This document shows positions 11,270 to 22,860 of a stretch of DNA of 64,000 bases, piece after piece. Both the position numbers and the translations under genes were made by a program. This DNA comes from Sabellastarte sp. h YS-2021 (Eukaryota; Annelida; Polychaeta; Sabellida; Sabellidae). The stretch is taken from NCBI GenBank assembly GCA_964017235.1, contig OZ024929.1, forward strand, positions 22,689,464-22,753,463, given 5' to 3'. The number at the start of each line of letters is the position of its first letter. The first letter of the stretch is position 1. The notes under the pieces were generated by a model. The model did no database searches. It was given only the letters and a program-made list of their open reading frames with translations, and had not been told where the DNA came from.

Positions 11270-12540
11270 GTGATTGCTGAATATTTTATTATTTCCAAAA
11301 GCACTTCTTACAATCTGCAGTCTAGCAAAGCAGATCCTATTCAAGTCCCTATCAAATTGCAGTTAAACGATGGCAATGCATTTCTCTCTAAATTGCTGCA
11401 AGTAAACAGTCAACCCAACAACAAAGTTGAACAGGAATTGTATGTTTCCTCTTCTGATTCAGAATTGAATTGTAGTGATGTTGTGGCTGACTCACATAAA
11501 GATCAAACGGGAGAGCAAGAATGTGACAAATCTGGCGATTTGGTTTAAAAAAAGTTGGATGAGATGGAGGCTAAGGCAAATCAATGTTCAGATATTAAAC
11601 TAACTACAGAGTTTCAATCAAAGGCTAGACAGAGTTGAAGGTATTCGTTGTGAGAAAACCACAGATTTGACAAAATCAGAAGCACAAAAAGTAAGCGCTC
11701 CAGTACTGACAAAAAAAAATTTCACAATTATAAATCCAGGGGAAACTCCTACAATTTCGGACCAGAATGACACAAAAGCTAAGGGAAAAAGTTGATGAAA
11801 TCCCACAGTTAAATGCCATCAGACAAGATCTGCTGATCCAGGCACTAGTTGAAAAGAAACTCAAAGACCTGGTTGAAGCACAAAAAGCAGGTACACATAA
11901 GCAAAAGTCATTACGAAGGGGCCCTGTTGAGGTTCTTGTGTCAAACAAAATTAAGTGGCTGCACAAATATGTATTGTCCGCTTTACATAAGGTCGGAGCA
12001 CTTTTCATACGATCAACTTTCAATTGTACAATGAATGGCTGGCTTTGCCTCATCATGAGAGAAGGGCCAACAAAATTCAATGCTTCATTACCTTATATGT
12101 CTCTTAGATGATTCGAATGATTTTACATGGGAGGCAGCAAAGGCCAGCCATGTCATTCTATTATGACCTATGGAACAAGTTGACATCAAAGACTATACAC
12201 AAGTAGACAGAATAAACAGGGTCAGAAGAGCCAATGCTTAGAGACATGTCCCCCTAATAGTTCTTATTCTCAAAGCACAGGTCTGAAAAACATGCCCTCA
12301 GAAACACTAAAAGTATGCCATGCAAATGTTACAATCAGGGGAATTGTCTTCATCAAAAATCTCACAAAACGGGTGGCACACTTTACAAACATGAATGCAC
12401 TGAGTGCTTTGCAGTCATTGGCAAGACATTTATGTATCAGAGTCAGAATGTCATAACAAACAGAAAAGGCAATCAAAAAACGACTAGCCATGGATATGAG
12501 TCTAGGTATCCATACCCACCACTTTGAGACATAAACCATC
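11270..12540 (+). pseudogene. Ngaro-like retrotransposon, decayed gag-like ORF
   Basis: Fragments of one protein are readable in shifting frames. They include a region ending IQALVEKKLKDLVEAQK (around 11850), then SVxVLVSNKIKWLHKYVL-like sequence (around 11950), DQLSIVQ, and LLDDSNDFTWEAAKASH (around 12090-12160). A zinc-knuckle-like segment follows, with PCKCYNQGNCLHQKSHKTG and HECTEC (12318-12400). This order is the nucleocapsid-like ORF1 of Ngaro-type tyrosine-recombinase retroelements of marine invertebrates (family knowledge). Several frameshifts and stops make it dead. It lies upstream of the matching RT fragment. Confidence 0.6.
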
Positions 12541-13329
12541 TACTCTAGAAACATTGATATTCACTCAAAGGCTAAAGAAGTAGAAGTATCTAAACAGTGG
12601 TACTATTCTGAAAGATTTTGTTGGTGTACTACCCCTCTTCAATCTTATGCTGAGGTCACCAAGAAACAAAAACCCCAGTTTCAAACTCACTTTCGACAAA
12701 ACCTACAAAACAGCACATGTGAAGAGAAAATGTTTCCATGTTAATGTTTCTCAAATTGTGCATACTATTTATCTTACTTGCCCAACACAGCCATTATACA
12801 CTAAAACACTATTCACTGACACAAAAACAACAAAAAATGTTACTGAAGAACAATGTCCAAATGTATTAGTTACTTAGCCTAAGAAGCACATACAAAACTT
12901 GGCACAGAACTTGCCTGATGCCACGGAAACACTTCTGTCAATGGAAGTTTTACAGTCTGTTAAACAACTGACCACTGATCAATCGCCTATTTTGGCTACA
13001 CATGCAAATTCCCTTTTCATGGGAAATAAAACAAAACTGGGTATTTGTCAATGGGATACATATTAGTGAGGTCAGTTCTGAGAATACAACAAATACACAG
13101 GGTGGTACTGGGGAGGTTCCATTTAAAAATGGTATAGCAAACCAAACAAATATCATTAATTGTGACCCAACTCAAAACTTTAATAGCTTTGACACTTTGA
13201 ACCAAACCATTCCAGATCATGCCTTCACAAATTAATACAATTATACGGAATGCAATCAATGTGTGCAACAAAATGGTAAAGCCTTTTGGCTTCATTCCTC
13301 TTACATAGCTGAAAATATATAATGGGGAT
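12541..13329. pseudogene. Ngaro-like relic, spacer between gag-like and RT parts
   Basis: Short frames such as 12647-12877 and 13002-13235 on the plus strand, with no domain recognised. Position suggests it is the low-complexity linker of the same element, decayed. Confidence 0.35.
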
Positions 13330-14160
13330 CCGGTCTATTATGAAAAATCCCAGATATAATCAATACCCATACCATTGTTGGTATTCCAAATTATCTGGGA
13401 GCCAGAATTCCGGTTATTTCTCAGCTGAATCCTCAAAAGTGGCATTAGACTTAGCAGAATTTTGAAATAAACAGTTGCCAGATCTCATAGAGTTTGGTTT
13501 CCCACTAGACATTCACAGAGGTGGTGCACTCCAATCTATGGAACAAAATCACACTTCTTCATTAGAAAATATAAAATATGTGGATGAATACATTTTGGAA
13601 GAATTATTGTATGGAGCACTGCATGGTCCTTTTCAAGAAAAGCCTTTTCATATGCATATCTCTCCATTAATGGTAAGAGATAAACAGCACTCTAGAAAAA
13701 AAAAACATACCAGTATGGACCTGAGCTACCTGAAAGGTTCTTCTATTAATTGCAGAGTGGCCAAGAATAAATATTTAGATACAAATTTTACACTGTATGA
13801 TCCCTCAGTGCACCATATTGCACAGGCCCTTTGTGACATAGGCCAAAAGACTCTCCTAATCAAATTAGACATCAGCAGAGCTTTCAGTAATCTCAGAATA
13901 TACCCAGGTGACCTGGATCTTCTGGATATAAGAAGACATTGCAAGCCATACATTATATCATGAAAAAACAATGCTACCCCAATATGTTCAACTATATTGA
14001 CGATTTAATTTATATTTGTTTGCCACATGAAATCAATCAAGCTTTCCAATTCCTTTATTGTTTATTGCAAGACCTAGGGTTGGAAATCAGTCAGAGCAAG
14101 CTGGTTGCTCCTACCACTCAGGTGGTATGCCTAGGAATATTGATCGATATAGTAACATAA
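13330..14160 (+). pseudogene. Ngaro-like reverse transcriptase relic
   Basis: The sequence NYLGARIPVISQLNP opens the conserved region and is followed by a stop. The main frame (13475-13963) has FGFPLDIHRGG, DEYILEELLYGALHGPF, ISPLMVRDK, DLSYLKGSSIN and KLDISRAFSNLRIYPGDLD, which is RT motif A with its catalytic Asp. After a deletion of motif B sequence, the next frame (13939-14160) has NYIDDLIY (motif C) and LGLEISQSKLV ... CLGILID. This pattern is specific to Ngaro/DIRS-type RTs rather than LINE or Gypsy (family knowledge). No recombinase follows, so the copy is 3'-truncated. Confidence 0.75.
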
Positions 14161-15164
14161 ATATTAGTGGTGTATATCTATAAAATATTTTATCCCATCG
14201 TGGACTGTTACTAAACTATGTACATATCTGCATCTTGGGGCACTGTGTGGGGGTAGCATGTAGGTGCTACCTCAGTCAGTGCTCTTTGCAAAAAATATTA
14301 TTTTGCGACTGCCCTAGTAATATAGGTCAACTGTGACCCTTGACCCCTCATTTTCCCGCCTGTGGAGGCCATATTCATTTACAAATTAGCAACCAAGCTG
14401 GCAACACGCTTTTTTAAAATTAAAATACTTTTAACTTGTTTACTTACCCCTCGTACCCACCCTAGATGCCTTTGTAACAGCTATTCTTGTAGTTTCAGAT
14501 GACAACAAAGTGGACCAAAAGCATTATTGCTCACTGCATTACACATTAAATGTTATCAATAATATATATCAGTATTCGTATTTTACATTCTAGCTTTAAT
14601 ATTTACTTTTATCATTGCATATAACTATCTACATTGTCTTCTTTAGTATTTTATTCATTGTCACTGTTTTATATTTACTACATGTTTTACTATCTGTCTT
14701 GCCAACTACATAAACACTTGTTGACCTTTGACCTGGAATTGACCTACACCTGGAACCTTGTCAATTGCTTCCGTAAGTGTTTTTGATTTTTCTTGACCTT
14801 AAGGGGCTGCATTGCGCTAGCTACCCAGGGGGTAACTATATGAGCCAGGTGGGAGCAATCTGGCTCCGGGTGTCACATTTGACACTCATCAGGCCATGGC
14901 AAACATAAATTTTAGTTGGGGCTGCTAGGTCATTATTGCAACCATATACAGTCTGATAACCATGGGGTTTGAATATTATCCCCTAATACAGTATGTGAAG
15001 TAACCATTACAGTTAACTTGACCTTATCACTGACCTCATATCTCTAGTCATTTATTGTACTGCTTCTTATAAACAGCTATTAACGGTGCAATTTTTATGT
15101 ATACAATTCAATAAAGAAGTGAACATAATAATGTTTCAAGAATATTACTTTGCAAAATTAACCT
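14161..15164. other. No recognised gene
   Basis: Intergenic sequence downstream of the Ngaro relic. I looked for a tyrosine recombinase in either strand and saw none. Confidence 0.4.
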
Positions 15165-15335
15165 TAATTGGGATCTTGATATCACAAGATGATCTCATTA
15201 TCACCAGATCATCTTGATATCATGAGATGATCTTGTTATCACGACTTATTATCCCATTATAATGAGATCATCTCATTATCACGACTTATTTTCTTGTTAT
15301 CACGAGATCATCTTGTGCACACGACTTAATACATG
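15165..15335. repeat. Short palindromic repeats of GATCATCT / TTATCACGA type
   Basis: About six units of the form ATCTTG(A/T)TATCA(C/T)(G/A)AGATGATCTCATTATC alternate with CACGACTTATT. Many units are self-complementary (AGATGATCTCATTATC ... GATCATCT), so the DNA could fold into hairpins. Confidence 0.75.
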
Positions 15336-15405
15336 GTGCAATTTTTATTTTACTATGTCCTATTAGGGGCTCCATACTACACCACAATGTGTGAACCTTT
15401 TAATA

Positions 15406-16290
15406 TTATCTTCTTTCTATATGACCTGAATTACTTAGGAAAACACCAACTTCTACAATGTTAATGGCCTAAGGGTAAAAGTACTCATTCCAGAATGCTA
15501 TTTAAGAGTACCATAACATAATGGACTAGCATAATTACCTCTGCCAAGGATTATATGTTTGCTTGGTTGTTTGTCTGTCCGTTTGTTAGATACCGCAAAC
15601 GGTTACAGACAGATTTTTATGAAACCTTTAGGAAATATTTGACCAAGGCACTAGAAATAGATGATTTGATCTGGGATGTAATATGGATCATATGCAGGAC
15701 ACTCCCATAAGAGTGTATATAATACGCCCAAGTTTGATCTGCATCTTAGCAAGATACTATGATCTAGAACAGATAAGTGTTAACACGAGCTCCTAGGCAG
15801 AAGTCTGTGTTCCCTGAGTCCTTTTCTCGCCCATAATATATTATCTTCTTTCTATATGACCTGAATTACTTAGGAAAACACCAACTTCTACAATGTTAAT
15901 GGCCTAAGGGTAAAAGTACTCATTCCAGAATGCTATTTAAGAGTATCATAACATAATGGACTAGCATAATTACCTCTGCCAAGGATTATATGTTTGCTTG
16001 GTTGTTTGTCTGTCCGTTTGTTAGATACCGCAAACGGTTACAGACAGATTTTTATGAAACCTTTAGGAAATATTTGACCAAGGCACTAGAAATAGATGAT
16101 TTGATCTGGGATGTAATATGGCTCATATACAGGACACTCCCATAAGAGTGTATGTAATACGCCCAAGTTTGATCCGCATCCGCAAGAAAATTCAAGATAC
16201 TATGATCTAGAACAGGAAACAAATAAGTGTTAACACGAGCTCCTAGGCAGAAGTCTGTGTTCCCTGAGTCCTTTTCTCGCCCATAATATA
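15406..16290 (+). repeat. Near-identical tandem duplication, unit about 435-450 bp
   Basis: Copy 1 (15406-15840) and copy 2 (15841-16290) begin TTATCTTCTTTCTATATGAC and end TTTTCTCGCCCATAATATA. Differences are a few substitutions and about 15 extra bases in copy 2. The low divergence shows that the duplication is recent. No coding potential. Confidence 0.9.
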
Positions 16291-18153
16291 TTATTTATCA
16301 ATAACATATTCATAACCTTCACAAGACACCAGCAGACACATGTCTGTTCCCTGTACATCTAACAGCCTAAGTTCTTGGGAACCAACACAATGCAGATAAC
16401 CACTCTGTTAGCTGGTGTTTGTGTACAATACGTACAGGACTTTCTGCTTTCAGAATTCCAGTGGACAGAACACCTGACCCCATCATGTGGACACTGATCA
16501 CCACCATCTTGGCGGCTTTCTGTTTGGTAATTATGCCTTTCCTTGAAATTTGTTTAATGATCTGTGAGCAGTGATTTTCAAATAAGGATGCACATGTAAA
16601 CATATGGGCCCTATATATACTTGTTCAATGGGCACACACCTTAACATCGCACAAAAATATTGTAAATAATTAACTCAACATCTTGCCAATCGGGATGCCT
16701 TTGATAGCTTTGTCAAAGGTCATAGTTAACCAAGGTCACACTGAGACAGGCCCTCTGTCCCGTGAAATTTGTGCACGTGAAAATTTGTTCGCTTTACCCG
16801 TTTCTATGTAATCACCCATGCGCAGAAATGGTTACATTGCCAGTTGAAAAAATATAATATTTAACATAATATTCAACGTATTTTTTGTAAGTTATCGATA
16901 GATTTACATTATAATTCATAAACAGTCATTTAACAGTAATAAAATACATGAATATTTTTTAGCCGTGGTTTAATTTTAGTTTCAATTTTGAGAAACTTAT
17001 TTTCCGCGGAAACAAATTTCACATGATGTGCCAATTTGAGGCTTTAAGTTGCATCAAAAATCGATTTGTTATTCAAAGGTCACACCTGCCCATGCGGTTA
17101 ATTTTGTATGCATTTGATATCCACCTCCTGACCTAGTACTGATGTATCCAAAAAATGCGTCCAACCCAAATGTGAATCATACCAAAGCCCTTCTACCATG
17201 ACACCAGGTGGACTGTAGGTCAACACTACAACACTGACTGGACACAAGCCTGTTTGTTTGTAGGTCATGACCCCAGCACGGAGAAGTGTGATCTGTGTAT
17301 AAAACATTAATTTATTAGTTATTTCTATTGTGAAAACTATCTATATATTACTTGGGTCAATGCACATTTTAAAGTAAATCCACATTGGTACATATAAAAC
17401 AAGTACATATATAGATTATGTGTTTACTATGTGCCAACTTATACCAGGAAGGAGCTGTGGAACATGCAAGTGACTAATTTTTCAATGTTTGCTCATTTGT
17501 TCACAAGCGTTTTCACCATTCAAAAGTGTTTTGGGTACATTTGAATATAATACAGTTGCGCTGCCAATTCAGCTATACAAGGAAAAATACACACTAGCCC
17601 ATCTCTTAAATATAATGTTTTTATTCATCCTGCTATTTAAATTACCTATTTTTTATACATTTTGTTTTACCTCTTTCAATTTATGTTTTTGGTTGTGTTA
17701 ATTGGTCTGTTGGTTATTTGTTTGCAATAATTCTAAAGTAATGAACATATATATCTGAAGTCTTTATATCGGGGCATGAAGTAACTAGACTTTGGGAAGA
17801 ATCTGAATCATATTGTAGATTAAAAAAATCCTAAATTGTCAAAGAGTCATATTTTTATAGTACTTTCAATGACTTTGGCTCTGCTAGCTGACATTGCTCC
17901 AGAAGTAATGAGTGGATCTTCATGAAGTTTTTGTGTGGGTAGGGCCTGGCCAAACAGAAGATTATTTCATTTATTAAAGGTCCATTTGAAAGAATATTTT
18001 AACGATATCGTTGAAACAAGCAACACTGAAATGGCTCTATGTCCTGTGGCAGTACAGTCGGGTCCACAGTCCCAGAGTTCCAAAAGCTACAAATGTCTCA
18101 GGAAACAAAGTCAAAGCCCAAAAAGCATTTAAAATCACACAACTCACTGTCAA
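16291..18153. other. No recognised gene
   Basis: AT-rich intergenic DNA with only short frames. No repeat family identified apart from the flanking duplication and the SINE to its right. Confidence 0.4.
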
Positions 18154-18372
18154 TTTATTAATTTGTTGTTTTACGTCGCGTTCAACAGCCAGGGTCATAT
18201 TGCGATGGGTAGTTTACAGGTTGAGGAAACCAGTGCATACTGCACTGTAAACCACTGGGCATCGGCAAGTAACTACCAACTTTCCAACATGAAGCTCCCG
18301 GCCTGAGATTCGAACCGGCGGCCTCAGAGGTTGGAGGCGAGAACTCTAACCGCTACACCACCGAGCCCCCTG
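18154..18372 (-). mobile_element. tRNA-derived SINE (copy with 12-bp target duplication)
   Basis: On the minus strand the head reads GGCTCGGTGGTGTAGCGGTT, an RNA polymerase III A box, and then CCGGTTCGAATCTC, a B box. The body ends in the shared element CCCTGGCTGTTGAACGCGAC and a short A-rich tail. Flanks ACTCACTGTCAA at 18142-18153 and 18373-18384 form a perfect 12-bp target-site duplication, so the ends are well fixed. SINEs have no protein and rely on a LINE for copying. Confidence 0.9.
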
Positions 18373-18639
18373 ACTCACTGTCAAATAAGATACTGAAGTA
18401 AACATCCTAACATATAATCAGCAGGTGTCACATAATAAACATACATGTCAATGTTTTAACACTAGTGTGAGTCTAAAGGTTTATAGAGGATTTCTCAAAT
18501 GGGTGATATGTTATACCTCAACAACAACTTGGGTATGCTTACTCTTGTAAACAACATTAAATATTCAAAACCGGTGAAAGTTTTTTTTGTTCCAGAACGA
18601 AAATTTTCCTTTTTAATGGTAGAGGTTCTTACTTATTAT

Positions 18640-19058
18640 ATTTTATTGTATTCTATTTTAGACTTTCATAGAGCTTAATCTCCAAAATACTCTTGTGCAG
18701 ACTTTCACTAACTGTAGTAAGTATATTAGAAATACCCCATTCCAATGGTTGCCTGTTAGATACCAAAGTATATTTAAGACGGCTACACTTGTCCACATGT
18801 TTCTTAACAGTAGTCATCCTAGCTACTGCAGACCATATCTATTCCCCTGTAAACAGCAAATACAGCACAAGAAAGACTTGATAGCAGGTACCAAGAGGTT
18901 CCTCACTTTAGGCCATCCTTGCATAAGTCAAAGAAACAATTTTGGTCATAGTTTCATGGTTTTATTTTTAATTCTCCTATAATCTGAAATGAATTGCCTG
19001 ATGATGTTCATTCAGCTTCCTTTGTCGCTTTGAAAATTGAAATTCTGTACCTTTAACT
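18640..19058 (+). pseudogene. LINE ORF2 3'-end fragment (CR1-like)
   Basis: Across two frames the sequence reads the C-terminal region of a CR1-like LINE: FQWLPVRYQSIFKTATLVH, FLNSSHPSYCRPYLFPCK, then LTLGHPCISQRNNFGHSF and finally IWNELPDDVHSASFVALK-like sequence near 18985-19040. The block 'LHWLPVRYR..FK' and 'WNxLPDDVRSA' is diagnostic for this LINE group. Internal stops and a frame change show it is dead. It sits just upstream of C1q gene 2. Confidence 0.75.
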
Positions 19059-19319
19059 TGGTTTTTGATATTTTCAGCAGTTTCAAATACTCAGTTTCAC
19101 TTTGGTCATGGATACGAAAGCAATCAAATTGATCACAGACTTGATAAAATGATAACAACACTTTCACACAGGCACATCAGGACACCATCTAATAAATATG
19201 AGAGGGGTATTCTAGTCGTAATTGAATTGGGTAAATTGCAGTTATTTCTGCACAATTATTTTTGTACAATTTAAAACCAGTTTGATATTATCTGTATATA
19301 TTTGCTTTCCACTTGATAG

Positions 19320-19436
19320 ACTTATCCGTATGGTCCCCCAAAAAAGAACCTCGTATCTGGATACTACATGCTGGAGAATGAGCCTCTCCGAATATCCATC
19401 CCACCCAAACCTCCTGTGTGCCTCCAATACAGGAAG
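19320..19436 (+). CDS. C1q gene 2, probable exon before the C1q domain
   Basis: An open 39-codon segment follows acceptor-like CTTGATAG and ends at donor AAG/GTGTAA. It reads TYPYGPPKKNLVSGYYMLE and then RISIPPKPPVCLQYRK. It enters and leaves in phase 0, which matches the phase-0 start of the next exon. The acceptor tract is only moderate and no homology is recognised, so this exon is inferred from phase, position and composition. It may be an extracellular linker between a secretion signal (not found) and the C1q domain. Confidence 0.45.
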
Positions 19437-19485
19437 GTGTAAACTAGGTATAACCTCTACCTATTAATATAACCATGCTTTTCAG

Positions 19486-19705
19486 ACTCAGACTGCCTAT
19501 GGCCAGACTGGAGTTGGATTTAATGCTGTACTAACTGCTTCCTCTTTGGCACTCGATGGCAGTACTATCCTGTTTGATGCTACCAACACCAACATGGGCG
19601 ACCTCTACCAAACAGGTACTGGTCAATTTACCTGCGCCGAAATTGCCCGTGGACTCTACCACTTCCAGATGTCCATAAAGTCTCAGTCACTGACGATTGC
19701 AGAAG
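19486..19705 (+). CDS. C1q gene 2, first C1q exon
   Basis: The exon begins after CTTTTCAG and reads TQTAYGQTGVGFNAVLTASS. It continues ILFDATNTNMGDLYQTGTGQ and GLYHFQMSIKSQSLTIAE, then splices at GCAGAAG/GTGAGA after one base of a codon. The G-V-G-F-N-A and FTC-x(6)-GLYHFQ pattern is the front half of a C1q jelly-roll domain. The phase-1 break is identical in genes 1 and 3. Product: probably a secreted C1q-domain-containing protein, with likely roles in pathogen or ligand binding known from the family. Confidence 0.8.
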
Positions 19706-20183
19706 GTGAGAAAATTGAAAAAATATCTGATTTTCTCCGGCTAAAAAAGACATAGATGTGTAAGTAAGCTATTTTATTATCTACCATGAGGTAGCTTGGC
19801 CCTAAAAACTCGGTACTAAAGACTGCCCAAAGACGGTACTAAAGTCCATATAGTCCATATAAAGTCCATAAGAATGCCAAAAAGCTGCCATGTGTACTGT
19901 GCCACCAATCTATATAAAAACCACTGTAATAATGATGCTACTTGTTTTTTGTACATCTATTATTTTAAAGAAAATTATCTTATTCTTAGAACTTAATTTA
20001 TCATAATTTCAAGAAACAAGAGAAATTCTAAAGGAAAAAAAATAATATTAAAATATTTCCTGACTAAACAATTCTTAGAAAATTCTTTAGGAATAAGGGT
20101 AATTCTAAGAAAAATATTGGAAGTAACCCTGTTAACAGACATAAAAAAATTACATGAAAACACCAATGCTATTTTTATTACAG

Positions 20184-20398
20184 CACAACTAATCTTCAGT
20201 AACAATGGTGCTGAGACTGTATTGGGTACCGCCAGAACCGGTGATGGTCTGGACTCTGGAACTGTAGAGGTCAGCATTGAATGTGGTAGTGGCCCGAACC
20301 AAATAGTATTTGTTAGAGGTCTCAGTGGGACCATCATGTCAGATGGTGGCACCTATCAGAATACTTTCTCAGGAGTGGTCTACAGAAGAATCATATAG
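20184..20398 (+). CDS. C1q gene 2, last C1q exon
   Basis: After acceptor TTATTACAG the split codon becomes Ala and the frame continues QLIFSNNGAETVLGTART, VEVSIECGSGPNQIVFVRG, and ends TFSGVVYRRII with TAG at 20396-20398. This is the second half of the C1q domain, including the closing F-x-G-x-x motif. Together the two exons give about 145 residues, the usual length for a C1q domain. Confidence 0.8.
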
Positions 20399-20716
20399 TA
20401 TAGCAAAAACTCGAGGACTGAAATTCCATAATTTTACCTTGAGCTATATAAAAATACAGTGTTTATTGGAACTAAAAATTGTTATACACTATTGAATTAT
20501 AACTGGATTTTAAGTATATATTTCATTTATAAAAGTTGACTTAGAGTTATTTGCATAAATTCAAGCAAATGTGCAAAATAGTTTCTTGAAAAATTTTCAT
20601 TTAAATTGATGACTTCAATATTCCGTATACTTTATTTAATTGTGCTAGTTCTGAAATGGCTTCAATATTTTAATTATTGTTAATATTGAGCAAACAAATC
20701 GCTCAAACTAAAATTA

Positions 20717-20722
20717 AATAAA
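20717..20722 (+). terminator. Candidate poly(A) signal of C1q gene 2
   Basis: AATAAA lies 319 bases beyond the stop, in an AT-rich tract. Others could be used. Confidence 0.35.
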
Positions 20723-20984
20723 TTAAATAAAAACTATCCTTAGCATGATGTGTAGCTGTAACCAGTATGCCGGTGTATTGTAAACTACTTTTATGGGGTG
20801 TCAAATAAATGGTAAAATATCAAATGTTATTTTATTAAGGCCACACTGTGTCATATTGAATTATCATGTGAAGTGTCAGTTTCCAGAAAGCTATAGAAAG
20901 CAAGTATATGTCAACTTGTGGGGGCATAACAGTGTATCCCTAAGGAATGATACTCTTGAAGGCACTTGTCTTGTCTCTTTCCCT

Positions 20985-21305
20985 TTGGTCAAACTCATTA
21001 TTCTGGACTACCGACCTTGACCTCCCTTGACTATCCTACTGAGTAATATTTTTGTTTACTTTGCACATTGAGTTCTCCATTGTGGGGAGGATATTGCACC
21101 TGCAAGCAATAGATAAGATTAGCTTAGATTAGATCACAGCACCTACCCTAGATTATACTATTTCTTACCTTGCCTTCTCGGACCTCTGCTTCTGACTTCT
21201 GCTTATGTCTTGGATTTTTATTATTTTTATACTTCTTATTTTTCGCCTTAGAGTCTGTCTTCAAGATGGAGATTAAGTGCTATAAAAATTCAATTAAAAT
21301 TAGAG
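20985..21305 (+). mobile_element. LINE 3' UTR fragment
   Basis: The block CTTTCCCTTTGGTCAAACTC, then TTCTGGACTACCGACCTTGA, GAGTTCTCCATTGTGGGGAG and the end AGATGGAGATTAAGTGCTAT recurs in part at 30095-30255. The tail recurs at 32.6 and 33.0 kb. This is typical of the 3' UTR of a CR1-like LINE family present in many truncated copies. It is non-coding. Confidence 0.65.
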
Positions 21306-21394
21306 TTCAAACCCCAAGGGAAATTCAATGATATATTAACAAAGAAAATTCTCACTCTGACTTATTTTTTTAATTTTATCACAACTAAAGACTA

Positions 21395-21430
21395 ACAAGC
21401 AATCAGTGCCCGTGAACGGGCTCTGTGTCA
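21395..21430. repeat. Palindrome GCCCGTGAACGGGC preceding satellite array 1
   Basis: A 14-bp inverted repeat (GCCCGT-GA-ACGGGC) near 21408-21421, just left of the satellite array. It could be a terminal hairpin of an array-bearing element; see findings. Confidence 0.55.
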
Positions 21431-21534
21431 CCTGACTGTGTGTTTCAGAGTAGAACTGAAATAAGAAAAGGACACACAAGTTGTGCCCTACAAATGGTAT
21501 TCAGAAGTAAAGTACCAAATTAACTGTTTAGGTG

Positions 21535-22860
21535 TAAAATGTAGATGGAAAAAACATATTTAAACAAAATACTGTGAATGCAATAGTTTTCAAGTAACAA
21601 CTGATTTACTCAACTGTGAGAATCTCAAAGTAGCTTTTGCTCATCTATGCAATTTTATTATGGTATCATCTCATCCAAAATTAGGTGAATAACATATTTA
21701 AAAAATACTGTAAATGTTATAGTTTTCAAGTTACACCTGATTTACTCAACAGTGAGAACCTGAAAGTAGATATTACTCAGCTATGCAATGAGCTACAGGT
21801 CTACAATTTTATTCTTTTATAACTGACCCAAAAGTAGGTTAATAACATATTTAAATAAAATAGTGTAAATGCAATAGATTTCAACTTACAACTGATTTAT
21901 TCAACAGTAAAAACCTGAAAGTAGCTATTGCTCAGTGAGCTACAGGTTATTTCACTTTGTTACAGCTGACCCAAAAGTGAGTGAATAACTTATTTACACA
22001 AAATACTCTAATTGCAATAGTTTTTAAGTTAGAACTGATTCACTAAACAGTGATACTCTGAAAGTAGCTCTAGCTCAGCTATGCAATGAGCTACATGCCT
22101 GCAACTTTACTATGTTATAGCTGGCTCACAACTAGGTGAATAACATAATTAAACAAAATACTCTAAATGCAACAGTTTTCAAGTTACAACTGATTTACTC
22201 AACAGAGAGGACCTGAAAGAAGCTATTACTCAGCTATGCCATGACTTTGAGGTCTTCAATTTCTGTATGTTATAGCTGACACAAAAGTAGGTGAACAACA
22301 TATTTCAACAAAATACTGTAAATGCAATAGTTACAAGTTACAACTCATTTACTCAACAGTGATAACCTGGAAATAGCTATTGCCCAGCTATGCCATGGCC
22401 TATACGTCTGCAAATTTAATATGTTATAGCTGAACCAAAAGTACATAAATAACATACTAAACAAAATACTCTAAATGCAATAGTTTTTAAGTTACAAGCA
22501 ATTCACTCATCAGTGATAACCTCAAAGTAGCTATTACTCAGCTATGCAATGAGCTACAGGTCTGAAATTTTACTATGTTATAGCTGACCCAAGAGCATAA
22601 CATATTGATACAAAATTCTCTAAATGCAATAGTTCTCAAGTCACAAGTGATTTTACTCATTATGGAAGTTACTGAAAATTCAAAAAGTAGCTAATACTCA
22701 CTTAGCTATGGGGATCGATGTCCAAGTTACACACCATGTTGTAGCTATCAAAAAGTAGCTGCATAACATGTTTTAACAAAATACTCTAAATGCAATACTT
22801 TTGAAGTTATAAGTGATTAAGTGCATGATTTCATGAATTTTCATGTCTTAAAAATTATTT
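21535..22860. repeat. Satellite array 1, about nine units of 135-169 bp
   Basis: Each unit has AACATATTTAAACAAAATAC / TCTAAATGCAATAGTTTTCA, then a TTACTCAACAGTGA block, AAAGTAGCTATTGCTCAG, GCTACAGGTCTGCAA and CAAAAGTAGGTGAATAACAT. Unit starts fall near 21556, 21691, 21844, 21986, 22141, 22288, 22451, 22598 and 22767. The units are diverged, so the array is old. The same monomer appears in the arrays at 34.1-38.3 kb. Confidence 0.85.

Noticed and set aside
18290..18366. Possible tRNA gene with A and B boxes
   Set aside because: The sequence is the head of a SINE bounded by a 12-bp target duplication. It does not fold as a proper tRNA with a 3' acceptor end.
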